DNA of 64,000 nt from Chitinophagales bacterium (GCA_017303835.1 JAFLBI010000001.1:992001-1056000); one strand, 5' to 3'. Positions 1 through 8,713 are shown, counted from the first letter of the stretch. Program-made: numbers and translations. Notes: generated by a model not told the origin, from the sequence alone.

Positions 1-1412
1 CCGGTGAAGTATTAAAATTTGATGGCTTTCTGAAAGTATATTTTGAAGGCAGGGATGAAGATGAGGATGACGAGAACACAGAAGGCATGCTGCCACCATT
101 ACAAGTGGGACAACAATTGGGCTTCCGTGAAATGTTAGCCACAGAACGTTTCAGCAGACCACCTGCTCGTTATACAGAAGCATCGCTGGTGAAGAAACTG
201 GAAGAACTGGGTATTGGTCGCCCTTCTACGTATGCGCCAACCATCTCTACCATTATCAAGCGTAATTATGTAGAGAAGCGCGATAAGGAAGGCGTGAAAA
301 GAAATTTCCGCATCCTGCGATTGAATCAAGCACAGCAAGTGGAAGTGGCAATGGAGCAAGAGAATACCGGTGCTGAAAAAGGCAAGCTCTTCCCTACTGA
401 TTTAGGTGCTGTGGTAACAGATTTTCTAAAGCAGCATTTCAGCAAAGTAATGGACTATAGTTTCACTGCCAAGATTGAAGAAGAGTTTGATGAGATTGCT
501 TTGGGTAAGATGCAGTGGAGCAATATGATTGATGGTTTCTACAAGCCTTTCCATACCAATATTGAGCATACGCTGGAAACAGCAGAGCGCGCCAAGGGCG
601 AAAGAGAACTGGGTGTAGAAGAAGCTACAGGAAAACGCATCATTGCACGCATGGGCCGCTTTGGTCCGATGGTGCAGATTGGTGAAGCTACCGATGAAGA
701 GAAACCACGCTTTGCCAAATTGAAGCCTACCCAAAGTATTGAAACCATTACCATGGAAGAAGCCATGCAGCTCTTCCAGTTGCCCAAAGTATTGGGCGAA
801 TATCAGGGACAGGAATTAACGGTGAATGCCGGCAGATTTGGTCCTTACATTAAGTACGGCGAACAGTTTGTGTCTATCCCACGCAATGAAGATCCATTGG
901 AAGTGGATATGGATCGTGCTGTTGCATTGATTCAGGAGAAGCAAGAAGCAGATGCACCGGTTGGTTATTTCAATGAATTGCCTGTAACAAAAGGTAAAGG
1001 CCGTTTTGGTCCATTCATTAAGTGGAATGATTTGTTCATCAATGTGCCGCGCAAATACGATTTTGACAATCTTTCGCAGCACGATTTGAATGAACTGATT
1101 GAAGCCAAGGTTGCGAAAGAAGCCAATCGTTATATACAGCAATGGCCTGCAGAAAAAATCTCGATTGAGAATGGCCGTTGGGGACCATTCATTCGCTTTG
1201 GTAAAAACATGCTGAAGCTGGGTAAGAAAGCAGATGGTACTAAGTATGCGGCGGAAGACTTAGCCAATGTGGAACTGGATGAAGTGAAGAAAATGATTGA
1301 AGCCCAGCTGCCCAATGCATTTAACAGCAAGGCCAAGAAAGCAGCACCGAAAAAAGCTACTGCGAAAAAGGCAGCTACCAAGAAAGCCGCGCCGAAGAAA
1401 AAAGTAAAATAA
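1..1412 (+). CDS. topA: DNA topoisomerase I (type IA), C-terminal part, 5' truncated
   Basis: Relaxes negative supercoils by nicking and resealing one DNA strand. The reading frame is open from base 3, so the gene starts upstream of the window; the toprim domain and active-site tyrosine are outside it. The visible part has the conserved stretch RPPARYTEASLVKKLEELG (from about base 159) and then four C-terminal repeats of the type GRFGP/GRWGP (near bases 652, 832, 1000 and 1171), the glycine/aromatic repeats seen in Bacteroidota TopA. The last 25 residues are almost only Lys, Ala, Thr and Pro, a histone-H1-like basic tail that probably increases DNA affinity. A strong hairpin terminator follows directly. 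Confidence 0.95.
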   Translation, partial: GEVLKFDGFLKVYFEGRDEDEDDENTEGMLPPLQVGQQLGFREMLATERFSRPPARYTEASLVKKLEELGIGRPSTYAPTISTIIKRNYVEKRDKEGVKRNFRILRLNQAQQVEVAMEQENTGAEKGKLFPTDLGAVVTDFLKQHFSKVMDYSFTAKIEEEFDEIALGKMQWSNMIDGFYKPFHTNIEHTLETAERAKGERELGVEEATGKRIIARMGRFGPMVQIGEATDEEKPRFAKLKPTQSIETITMEEAMQLFQLPKVLGEYQGQELTVNAGRFGPYIKYGEQFVSIPRNEDPLEVDMDRAVALIQEKQEADAPVGYFNELPVTKGKGRFGPFIKWNDLFINVPRKYDFDNLSQHDLNELIEAKVAKEANRYIQQWPAEKISIENGRWGPFIRFGKNMLKLGKKADGTKYAAEDLANVELDEVKKMIEAQLPNAFNSKAKKAAPKKATAKKAATKKAAPKKKVK

Positions 1413-1421
1413 TGGCTGTAG

Positions 1422-1449
1422 AATCCCGACTGAGTGTCGGGATTTTTTG
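1422..1449 (+). terminator. Rho-independent terminator of topA
   Basis: Perfect 9-bp inverted repeat AATCCCGAC/GTCGGGATT with a TGAG loop, followed by a T run, starting 10 bases after the topA stop codon. Confidence 0.88.
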
Positions 1450-1506
1450 TCTAAGGACTTTAATGTATTTTAGAGTTGGCTGTAATTTTTCAGACAACCT
1501 CAAACT

Positions 1507-2142
1507 ATGAACCAATTCTCCCAAAAAGTAATTGACACATTTTTTCAGACGTTTTATCACGAAAGAATTGAGATTGCTAAACAAGTCGGGCAACATTATC
1601 ATAAGCAGCTTGACACATCGTTATTGACTTTTTGGTTTTCGGTCCTTGACTTCTATGGCGGACTTTATTTCATTGGAAAAAAAGACACCAAGAAAACTTA
1701 TAGAGACGGCAGGTTGAAACTTGCAGACAAAGCAACATTCACTATATTCATCCATGATTTTTTTCCTGAGCCTGAAAATGAACTTGGCGAATTTATTTAT
1801 ACGGTTTTTCGGTCAGGATTAGTTCATCAATTATCACCCAAAAAAGGAGAAATCATATGGGATGCAACCAACTCAAAACTTTTATGGCTAAAGGTGGACA
1901 CAAGCAACCCAGATAACACTGCAAACAAAGTTGCGACTATAAACATTCATCAACTTGAACTTCTTGCATTCAATGCGTACAAAGAATTTAGGCGTAAAGT
2001 TGAAAATGATGAATTAATTACAGAATGTGAACGCATCTTTAATTACTTGCTAGCAAATCCCGACGGACTAGAAGATGGCAGTACTATTCATAATCAATAC
2101 ACGAAGTTGCCAGCTTCAGTCCAGACTGACATTACGATATAA
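1507..2142 (+). CDS. Hypothetical protein with HEPN-like Rx4H motif
   Basis: 211 residues, no signal peptide or membrane segment, rich in Phe, Tyr and His; family not recognised. The one suggestive feature is R102-SGLV-H107 in a helical-looking segment, which fits the Rx4-6H signature of HEPN RNases; a single short motif is weak evidence. It is the first gene of an AT-rich accessory stretch and ends 6 bases before the next gene, so the two are probably co-transcribed. Base composition is unlike the flanking topA and suggests horizontal acquisition. Alternative: a non-catalytic member of a conserved hypothetical family. Confidence 0.6.
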   Translation: MNQFSQKVIDTFFQTFYHERIEIAKQVGQHYHKQLDTSLLTFWFSVLDFYGGLYFIGKKDTKKTYRDGRLKLADKATFTIFIHDFFPEPENELGEFIYTVFRSGLVHQLSPKKGEIIWDATNSKLLWLKVDTSNPDNTANKVATINIHQLELLAFNAYKEFRRKVENDELITECERIFNYLLANPDGLEDGSTIHNQYTKLPASVQTDITI

Positions 2143-2148
2143 AACTAC

Positions 2149-2934
2149 ATGCAACAGTGCATTTGCAATGCTATGACAGACCTCAAATATTTACTCTACA
2201 TTGACATTTTAGGGTTCGCTGACCTTGTTAAAAGCGACTATAATAAAATCAGAAAATTATTTAAAAAAATAGACGAACTAAATGTTCATAGACATAACGC
2301 TTTTCAAACAATTGTTTTCTCTGACACAATTCTAATCATTAACAAGCAAGCACCAAGAAATACAGACGAACATGAATATCTTGTAATGTATGCTTGTGAG
2401 TTTGCCCAAGACTTAATGTTTCGCTGTATTGATTTAGAAATTCAGTTTAGAGCTATTTTGACGTACGGCGAATTTTACTATGAAAAACTTGAAAATATTG
2501 AGGCGTACCACGGTAAGGCTCTCGTAAACGCTTACTATAAGGAGAATGATATAAATTGTTTGGGCTTTTTCATTGACAAATCCATTTTGCAATACAATAT
2601 CATTTTTAAAACAACTCAATTTGACAAGGACTTACATTTCGTTTTTCTGACACAGAATCTTGAACGGCTTTGTAATTTTTATGACGCAGCATATTTGCCC
2701 CTTGACCCAATTTTAATTGACCAAGCAGACGAATTTCCATATTTAAAGGAGGAGGTAAAAATTATTGAAACGTTAAAGAAAAACATTGACACTCAGATTG
2801 ACTCAAGGGTTAGAGGAAAATATTTACAAGCATATCATTTTTACAATCAGCGTTACAAAGTATTTATTGACCAATTAGAAAAAAATAATTTTGACTATAA
2901 AATCGTTTCACCGACAGCAAAATGGACGAGGTAG
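2149..2934 (+). CDS. Class III nucleotidyl-cyclase-like domain protein
   Basis: 261 residues, cytosolic. The N-terminus has D19-I-x-G-F, the form of the first metal-binding site of class III adenylate/guanylate cyclases; D59 in FSDTIL sits where the second metal aspartate (usually GD) is expected. Further on, GKALVNAYYK resembles the cyclase GxxxVNxAxR element, with the catalytic Arg replaced by Lys. Both metal ligands are present, but the transition-state Arg is not obvious, so activity is uncertain. A start at 2173 (Met9, just before DLKYLLYIDILGF) is equally plausible; no clear ribosome site favours either. It lies 6 bases after the HEPN-motif gene. The family is widespread and mostly uncharacterised; a signalling or defence role is inference. 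Confidence 0.6.
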   Translation: MQQCICNAMTDLKYLLYIDILGFADLVKSDYNKIRKLFKKIDELNVHRHNAFQTIVFSDTILIINKQAPRNTDEHEYLVMYACEFAQDLMFRCIDLEIQFRAILTYGEFYYEKLENIEAYHGKALVNAYYKENDINCLGFFIDKSILQYNIIFKTTQFDKDLHFVFLTQNLERLCNFYDAAYLPLDPILIDQADEFPYLKEEVKIIETLKKNIDTQIDSRVRGKYLQAYHFYNQRYKVFIDQLEKNNFDYKIVSPTAKWTR

Positions 2935-2945
2935 AAGCACTACAT

Positions 2946-3077
2946 ACAACATTGGGTTTTATGCAAGTTGGGCATGACCAGCAAACTTCAGCAAAGTTGC
3001 ATCGCCAGGCTGTGGTTCGGAGCTGGACCAGCAACTTTGAGCTATTGTACTTAACTTCAATCGGCAGCGGTTGTGTA
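2946..3077. repeat. Imperfect palindromic intergenic element A (attC-like, tentative)
   Basis: Non-coding stretch after the first accessory module. AAAGTTGC (2993-3000) pairs with GCAACTTT (3031-3038), and ACAAC (2946-2950) pairs with GTTGT (3070-3074), giving a long foldable element of about 130 bases. It resembles the folded elements after the other accessory modules. It lacks a clean RYYYAAC/GTTRRRY pair, so the attC comparison is only suggestive. Confidence 0.35.
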
Positions 3078-3158
3078 GGCGGACGGAAGTCTATTTCCCA
3101 ACCTACATAAAGCCCTGCCCGTTGGGTGAAGGCCTAAAAGACAACGACAGTGAATAAA

Positions 3159-3305
3159 ATGAACGACAGAAATATAAAACCAACCGCACATTCAGGCACA
3201 TTTGCTTTCCCTAACGCACAAGCGACCGCTTCCCAAGCAAAAGAGCCTGAATTTTTCCAACTACTTGACCCTAATACTAATGATTCAGAACTTGGACAAT
3301 GCTAA
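3159..3305 (+). CDS. 48-residue ORF translationally coupled to the SMC-like gene
   Basis: Runs from ATG at 3159 to TAA at 3303-3305, overlapping the ATG of the SMC-like gene (3299) by 7 bases. The peptide starts MNDRNIKPTAH and ends NDSELGQC; it is hydrophilic, has no signal peptide and has phenylalanines at positions 15, 17, 32 and 33. The overlap follows the same pattern as every junction downstream in the operon (4, 8 and 14 bases), which argues for a real, coupled gene rather than chance. Function unknown; it could be a small accessory subunit or a leader peptide that sets translation of the SMC-like protein. No homologue is recognised. Confidence 0.5.
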   Translation: MNDRNIKPTAHSGTFAFPNAQATASQAKEPEFFQLLDPNTNDSELGQC

Positions 3306-5959
3306 AACGACTTGTAATATTTAATTCAGACATTTATTCAAAGGCTGACATTGAGTTAGCTGATTGCGATTCGTTACAAATAGTTGGACCAAACAATATT
3401 GGTAAAAGCACTCTGATTTATGCCTTGAACTTTCTTTATATCATTGACGGAAAGCAAATGACTTTCAGTGGCAACAGAACAGGCGACAAAACGACATTTA
3501 ACCATTACTTCCCTTCAATCAGTTCAAGTTACATAGTTTTTGAAATTTTTAAAAAGAGATATTACTGCATCTTGGTAAAAAAGAACGCAGAGGGAAGTTT
3601 AGATTACTACAAAATTGACAGCGACTTTAAAGACGAACATTACTTTAAACAATCTACCGAAGGACAAACGCTAAAGAAATTTGATTCGTTGCTTGCTGAC
3701 TTTTCTTCGTCAGGTGTAGAATACAGCAAATTCCCAAACAGACGAGACCTTTTCAACTTTGTTTATCAAAAGGGAAAGAAAAACAACGGTGTTGTGTGGC
3801 TTAATGAAGGTGCATCGCAAGACCAAAGAGAGATAACTAATAACTTTTCCAAAATTTATCGTTACCTAATAAACTCAAAACTTATTGACAACAAGACATT
3901 AAAGGAGTCTTTAATTATTGCTGATAATAAAGAAAACGAGCAAGTTGAATTTTCTAAGAAAAATCAAAAGGACATTCAAACACTCTTGAAACACAACAGA
4001 GAAATCAAAGTAATTAAGAGTATTCAAAAAAGTTTTACGGATTTCAAAGAACTAGTCAATCAATACAAAGCCAAAAATCAAATTTTATCTGAGACTGTAT
4101 TTGCGTTTGACAAGCTCTACTCTTCTGTAAATATTGACATTAACACAAGACTGTTCGAGAAAAAAAATGAACGAGACAGAAACAGAACGCAATTAAGTGA
4201 GGATTTAATCCCAAAACAAAACAATCTGAATCAAACTATTGGAGAATTTAAAGCGACTATTTCTCAAAAAGGTTCAGCGAAAGAAATACTTGCAGAGAAA
4301 ATCAGAAATATAAAATCATATGAGGGAATCAACTTTTTAAAACAGTCTTTTAGCAATTTAGACAACCAAAGAAAAGATATTGAAAGTCGACTAACTCAAA
4401 TTGAAAACCAAAACCTAAACAGTCGAGATTTAGAAAACAAAATTTCTAAACTCAATCAAGAAATTTCAAAACTCGACGGACAAATTCAAACTTACTCAAA
4501 TTTGCTTATTCACCAGATAAGCAAAAATGGGAAAGACAAAGAATTGCTAAACGCAATTCTTTCCGATTCCATTACTGCACTTCCGAAAGAAAATATTCAA
4601 TCGGGAATTGAAAATCTATCTGATATAATGAAAATATTTGACGGAGCAATTAACATTCCCAAAGATTTTAAAGGGAAACCGATTCCGTCTATTGATGACT
4701 TAAAACTACAACGAGAAACTGCAATAAAGGAGAAAACAAGTAACGAAAAACTCTTGCCGATTGCAAAAGATTTAGAAAAATACCGTTATGAACTTTCTTT
4801 TATTCAAACAAAAATTAAAGAAACCGAGAAGAAAATTGAGGAACTTAATTCGTTACCCGAACTTGAAAAAAATCTTGCAGCATTAGAAGAAGAACTAAAA
4901 AAGCTTTTTCAAGAAAGAGATAATATAGAAAAAGAACTAAAACAAACAACGGAACTCATTTCGAGAATAAATGAGGCTATCACTATTCTTTCGGAAGACA
5001 TTAATAAAGCAGAAAGTCGTATTAAAGAAATTCAAGGTTGGAAAGTAAAAATTGAGCAATCAGGAATAATCCAAATTGAATATCAAACAAACGAAACACT
5101 TGATAATCTTTTCAAAAATTTTGAACGGAACTTTATCGAGCGAGAAAGAATTAAGAATGACAAAGAAAGATTATTTGAAAATCTGAAAACAAAAACGGAA
5201 ACCGTTTTTGCTTCGGAATATGAATTTATTAAATATCTTGATTCTGAACTTGCAACGCTTGATGACAAACAAAAAAGTATTGACGCTTTATTGAAAAACA
5301 TTTCAACGCAATTTTCTATTCCTTGCAAAACGCTTCATTCAAAATTTCAAGAGTTTGAAGCGTTCATTAATAATCAATTCAATTCCAAAATCAGAAAAAT
5401 TAAAATTTCTGACATTGATTCGCTGAATATTGAGATAATTCCGAACGAAAATCTAATCAAAGACCTAAAGAAGATTATGGAGATTAGAGACCTGACTTCT
5501 GAACTAATCTTTGACGACCAAAGCGAAAATCTAAATGTTCTAAACAGATATTTGGATAATCAATCCATAATCGAATTTAAAGACCTGTTTGATATTAAGT
5601 TACACCTTGACAAAAAAGGACAACACAAAATTGTTGATTTAAGAAATCAAATAGAATCGGACGGAACAGATAAAATGATTAGAATGGTCATCATTATGTC
5701 TATCATTCATCAAATTGTTATCAACGATGAAGAAAACAAAATAGTAATTTTCGTTGATGAAATAGGAACGATTGATGAAGCCAACAGAATTGAAATTTTA
5801 AATTTCTGCAAGGAAAATAATTTTCTTCCTATTTCAGCCGCACCGTTGCACCCATATGACGGTTTTGATAAATACTATTTAGTTAGAAGAAGTAAAGGAA
5901 AAATTGTTTTAAGTGAAAACAATGGAAATGTAATTTCCCGAAAAAAGAAAGCGAAGTGA
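3299..5959 (+). CDS. MukB/JetC-like SMC ATPase of a Wadjet-type condensin
   Basis: 886 residues. Walker A is GPNNIGKST (30-38). A long Glu/Lys/Gln/Asn-rich coiled coil covers roughly 190-700. The C-terminal ATPase half has SDGT (787-790) in the signature-loop position and Walker B with D820-E821, followed by a D-loop-like TIDEAN. The ending (FCKENN, then ISAAP, then YYLVRR) parallels the MukB C-terminus. It is shorter than typical JetC (about 1100) or MukB (about 1480), so the arms are short. The GTG of the next gene overlaps its stop by 4 bases. In Wadjet/MksBEFG systems this subunit is the loop-extruding motor that detects circular plasmids. A Rad50- or RecF-like ATPase is the alternative, but the partner genes favour MukB type. 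Strongly AT-rich (17 G+C in bases 4861-4920). Confidence 0.8.
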   Translation: MLKRLVIFNSDIYSKADIELADCDSLQIVGPNNIGKSTLIYALNFLYIIDGKQMTFSGNRTGDKTTFNHYFPSISSSYIVFEIFKKRYYCILVKKNAEGSLDYYKIDSDFKDEHYFKQSTEGQTLKKFDSLLADFSSSGVEYSKFPNRRDLFNFVYQKGKKNNGVVWLNEGASQDQREITNNFSKIYRYLINSKLIDNKTLKESLIIADNKENEQVEFSKKNQKDIQTLLKHNREIKVIKSIQKSFTDFKELVNQYKAKNQILSETVFAFDKLYSSVNIDINTRLFEKKNERDRNRTQLSEDLIPKQNNLNQTIGEFKATISQKGSAKEILAEKIRNIKSYEGINFLKQSFSNLDNQRKDIESRLTQIENQNLNSRDLENKISKLNQEISKLDGQIQTYSNLLIHQISKNGKDKELLNAILSDSITALPKENIQSGIENLSDIMKIFDGAINIPKDFKGKPIPSIDDLKLQRETAIKEKTSNEKLLPIAKDLEKYRYELSFIQTKIKETEKKIEELNSLPELEKNLAALEEELKKLFQERDNIEKELKQTTELISRINEAITILSEDINKAESRIKEIQGWKVKIEQSGIIQIEYQTNETLDNLFKNFERNFIERERIKNDKERLFENLKTKTETVFASEYEFIKYLDSELATLDDKQKSIDALLKNISTQFSIPCKTLHSKFQEFEAFINNQFNSKIRKIKISDIDSLNIEIIPNENLIKDLKKIMEIRDLTSELIFDDQSENLNVLNRYLDNQSIIEFKDLFDIKLHLDKKGQHKIVDLRNQIESDGTDKMIRMVIIMSIIHQIVINDEENKIVIFVDEIGTIDEANRIEILNFCKENNFLPISAAPLHPYDGFDKYYLVRRSKGKIVLSENNGNVISRKKKAK

Positions 5960-6750
5960 ATCAAACGGATTTTAATACATACAAGAAATTAAAAGAGGAT
6001 TCTTTTCTTACAGAAAAGACAATCCCTAAAACTGTTATCAACTCGCCACATTTTAAAGGGTTGGTTTCTTCTTTAATTCTTGTTAAAACAAAATCAGGCA
6101 GAGGATTCAGATATAAAGTAAACAAAACAAAGGAATTTGAAAACTTCTTTGCAACTCATTTTCCCGAAGACATTGTAGTTAAAAACAAGTCCGACAATGT
6201 TAGAAAATTCAGGAACTCAAAAATTCAAAAAACAGCTTCAACCCCAATTTTTATGCTAAGAGGTTTTGAGCCGATTAGAGTAAATGGACTTGAATTGAAT
6301 TTAGAATATTACACAAATAAATTTCAACTATTCGCCTGTAATGCCGAAAAAATTAAAGCTAGTCAAATCTGTATTGTAGAGAATTTAGACACGTTTTTAG
6401 TTGCGGAAAAATTATTAGGCAAAAGTTATGTTTTTCTTCATAAATATGGACGAATAGGAAAAGAATCACTTGGCAGTCTTTCTACAAAGCAGTTGCTTGT
6501 TTTTGTTGACTATGATTTTAACGGTCTTGAAGAATTTTTAAGAATCAAAGAGGTATTTGAATTTGCCCAATTATTCATTCCTGAAAACTATGATGAGCTA
6601 TTCAAAAAATATTCTCAAAGTTTAAAAGGAAACAAAGCCGAAATGACAAACAGAATTAAGCAAAGTTTAGATAGCCACGTAATTAAAATTAGAGAAAGCA
6701 TAATACGGAACAATCGATTTTTAGAGCAACAATATTGGAAATATGATTAA
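5956..6750 (+). CDS. JetD/MksG-like Toprim nuclease subunit
   Basis: 264 residues from a GTG start inside the end of the SMC-like gene. The C-terminal half has a Toprim core: E142 in IVENLDTFL after a beta strand, and D185-x-D187 in FVDYDFNG, the metal-binding set of topoisomerase-primase nucleases. The VEN-xx-FL and DxD-xxG spacing recalls JetD, which cleaves plasmid DNA in Wadjet. It is shorter than usual JetD (about 380-400), so the N-terminal winged-helix/arm part must be reduced. The adjacent kleisin-like gene overlaps by 8 bases. The role as nuclease is inferred from motif plus context. Confidence 0.72.
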   Translation: MNQTDFNTYKKLKEDSFLTEKTIPKTVINSPHFKGLVSSLILVKTKSGRGFRYKVNKTKEFENFFATHFPEDIVVKNKSDNVRKFRNSKIQKTASTPIFMLRGFEPIRVNGLELNLEYYTNKFQLFACNAEKIKASQICIVENLDTFLVAEKLLGKSYVFLHKYGRIGKESLGSLSTKQLLVFVDYDFNGLEEFLRIKEVFEFAQLFIPENYDELFKKYSQSLKGNKAEMTNRIKQSLDSHVIKIRESIIRNNRFLEQQYWKYD

Positions 6751-7954
6751 GTCCGAACCAAAATCAATATTGCAGTTTATAGCAAGTCATTACGATTTGC
6801 TTCGAGACCTTTTTGATTTACAGGTTAAGAATAATATTATTACTAAAGAAGCTCTAAGTATCTGTTTAGAAAACTACGATAAGAACATTCACGCACAACT
6901 AACTGAATATCAAATATTGGTTGAGCTGAATGATGACTTTGCATTTAACGAGCCTTATTTAATTCTTTTCGAATTCATACATCAACAATTTAAACCACTA
7001 TTGCCTGAAGAAATTGAGCATTTCGGAGAAGCAATCAAAACGATATTTCTAAAAATTAAAGAAGGAATAAATGAGGATAAAAACATTTTATTAGAAAGAA
7101 TTGAAGCCTTATCCAGTCAAATTAAAAAGTTTACAAATGCTGTTGTAAATAATACGAAAAGTTTATTGGCTGAATCAAAGGAGTTGAAAGCAAACAACAA
7201 AAAAATTGACTACCAAGAAAAGATTCAAAAAGCTCGGCATCTGATTGAAAACTACATTTCTCCACTCAATACAATATTGGATGTAAACCATAGTCAATCT
7301 ATTTATAATGAGTTACTTAATATTTCTCAATTTACGAACGTAAAAAGGTTTGACTACATAGATGAAAGTACTAGAAGGGAATTTGAAAAGCTTTATCACT
7401 TGCTCCGTCAAGTTGTAAAAGATTTGAATTTACAATCAATAATTCTTACAAATGAATTATTGCCTTTAATTGACAGAATAAAAACCGAAAGTGAGTATTT
7501 AAGAGGTTTTCTTCACTATTTAACAAATGGTAGGTGTTACAAAGAAATTCAACCACCCAAAATATTCGTTCCAACGCGAGACAACATTTATAACAGATTT
7601 GTTTATGAGAACACGAAAGAATACTTTGAGCAGTTTAAATACGAAGATGAAATTATTGTTGTTGAAGATTCACAACAAACAAGTGATTGGATTTTTGACA
7701 AGTCAAAGTATAAAGAATCTTTGAACAAAAATTTACCAGTAGAAGATTTTTTCAAATGGTGCGAAAGTTCTATTAAGCAAGAAAGCGAGAATTTTTCGTT
7801 AGACAATTTTTTTATGGTAACAAGTTTACTTTTTGAAGATGATTATGAGATTTCTGTAAATAGAGACGATAAAAAGATTTCGGTTACTAACGAAAATTCG
7901 GAACTCCTAATGCCAAAACTTATAATTAAAAGACAAGAAGATGTATCCAGATAA
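6743..7954 (+). CDS. JetA/MukF-like kleisin subunit
   Basis: 403 residues, helical, with no membrane segment. The N-terminal 60 residues (SILQFIASHYDLLRDLF and following) look like a helical/winged-helix region, followed by a helical middle rich in Glu, Lys and Asn (about 90-260) and a mixed C-terminal part. This matches the layout of MukF/MksF/JetA kleisins in size and order, but no short diagnostic motif is visible, so the call rests on operon position between a Toprim gene and a MukE-like gene beside a MukB-type ATPase. The start overlaps the Toprim gene by 8 bases; its own end overlaps the next start by 14 bases. Confidence 0.6.
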   Translation: MIKSEPKSILQFIASHYDLLRDLFDLQVKNNIITKEALSICLENYDKNIHAQLTEYQILVELNDDFAFNEPYLILFEFIHQQFKPLLPEEIEHFGEAIKTIFLKIKEGINEDKNILLERIEALSSQIKKFTNAVVNNTKSLLAESKELKANNKKIDYQEKIQKARHLIENYISPLNTILDVNHSQSIYNELLNISQFTNVKRFDYIDESTRREFEKLYHLLRQVVKDLNLQSIILTNELLPLIDRIKTESEYLRGFLHYLTNGRCYKEIQPPKIFVPTRDNIYNRFVYENTKEYFEQFKYEDEIIVVEDSQQTSDWIFDKSKYKESLNKNLPVEDFFKWCESSIKQESENFSLDNFFMVTSLLFEDDYEISVNRDDKKISVTNENSELLMPKLIIKRQEDVSR

Positions 7955-8465
7955 GCACAAAGAAATAGTAACCTCTTTAATGGAAGGTAAATTTGTTACA
8001 GTTGAGGACTTGTTGTTTGAGACAATCAAGAAGAATGAAGAATTTTACATAACTTTTTTTGAAAATTCTTTCGGTTTTGAATTAATCGTCAATCAAGACT
8101 TTTATTATCTTGTATCAAACGAGACGAATGAAAACACTTCAAGAGACATTTCAATTTTCTTTTCAATCTTAAGTTATGAACTTGACAAAAACGGAAAGAA
8201 CTTTTTAGAAGAACTTAATTATTCTGAATTCCACATTGACGAAATTGTTGAATACTTCAACAATTCTTCTTGGACAGATGTAATCAAAGCGAATAAACAA
8301 CTAAACAATGAAGAAAATCTAAAACGACACATTGGAACAATGGTAAAAAGAAATATAGCTGTAAAGCAAAGTAATGACAGATATTCTTTTACCAAAGCAC
8401 ACAAACTGTTTATTGACTTTGCAAAGAAGTTAATTAAAGACAACAAAAATGAATCCATCGCATAA
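7941..8465 (+). CDS. JetB/MukE-like subunit
   Basis: 174 residues. Residues 35-60 (EFYITFF, then FGFELIV, then FYYLVSNE) follow the MukE/MksE pattern of an FY helix, a G-x-x-L strand and a FFYL strand. The C-terminal half (about 115-170) has a winged-helix look, with KRHIGTMVKRNIAV then RYSFTKAHKLFIDFA. MukE proteins dimerise and bind the kleisin, bridging it to the SMC head. It is the last gene of the operon; a folded intergenic element follows. Shorter than MksE/JetB (usually about 200-250 residues). Confidence 0.62.
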   Translation: MYPDKHKEIVTSLMEGKFVTVEDLLFETIKKNEEFYITFFENSFGFELIVNQDFYYLVSNETNENTSRDISIFFSILSYELDKNGKNFLEELNYSEFHIDEIVEYFNNSSWTDVIKANKQLNNEENLKRHIGTMVKRNIAVKQSNDRYSFTKAHKLFIDFAKKLIKDNKNESIA

Positions 8466-8580
8466 CAGTCACACACATTGCTAAGTCGCACCTGCCGACA
8501 CGCAAGCCAAAACTTAGCAAAGAGTGTGCCTGTTTCAACGACAACTGACAGACAATCAATACGCAAGAAAGAAGGCCAGC
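8466..8580. other. Start of the gene-free stretch 8466-8813
   Basis: The gap between the condensin operon and the outer-membrane gene is 348 bases. The first 115 bases show no coding signal or clear structure; 8581-8713 is a folded element and 8783-8802 a small palindrome, listed separately. Short open frames across the gap have no family resemblance. Confidence 0.5.
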
Positions 8581-8713
8581 ACCCAACAGCGATTTTGTGT
8601 AATGGCGGGTTCAATGGTAAATTCAAGCGCAGCTTTTCAAATCAACATTTGTGGTGGGTTGACAGTTTTGTGCTCCGAAATCCGCCACTGCGCCAAGCCG
8701 CAAACCGTTGTCA
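8581..8713. repeat. Imperfect palindromic intergenic element B (attC-like)
   Basis: Begins ACCCAAC (8581-8587, fits attC RYYYAAC) and ends CCGTTGTCA (8705-8713). AATGGCGGGTT (8601-8611) pairs with AATCCGCCACT (8679-8689) in 9 of 11 positions. The left arm CAACAGCGATTTTGTGTAAT (8584-8603) recurs in similar form at 9457-9478. It sits directly after the condensin operon, where a cassette recombination site would be. The right end does not match GTTRRRY exactly. Confidence 0.45.

Noticed and set aside
2922..3110. 62-codon open frame after the cyclase-like gene
   Set aside because: It overlaps the end of that gene and lies across the folded element A; composition has no protein-like pattern and no family resemblance.
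3299..8465. Reading the four-gene operon as a Lamassu or Rad50/Mre11-like system
   Set aside because: No Mre11-type phosphoesterase and no Lamassu effector domain is seen; Toprim plus MukE-like partners fit Wadjet better.
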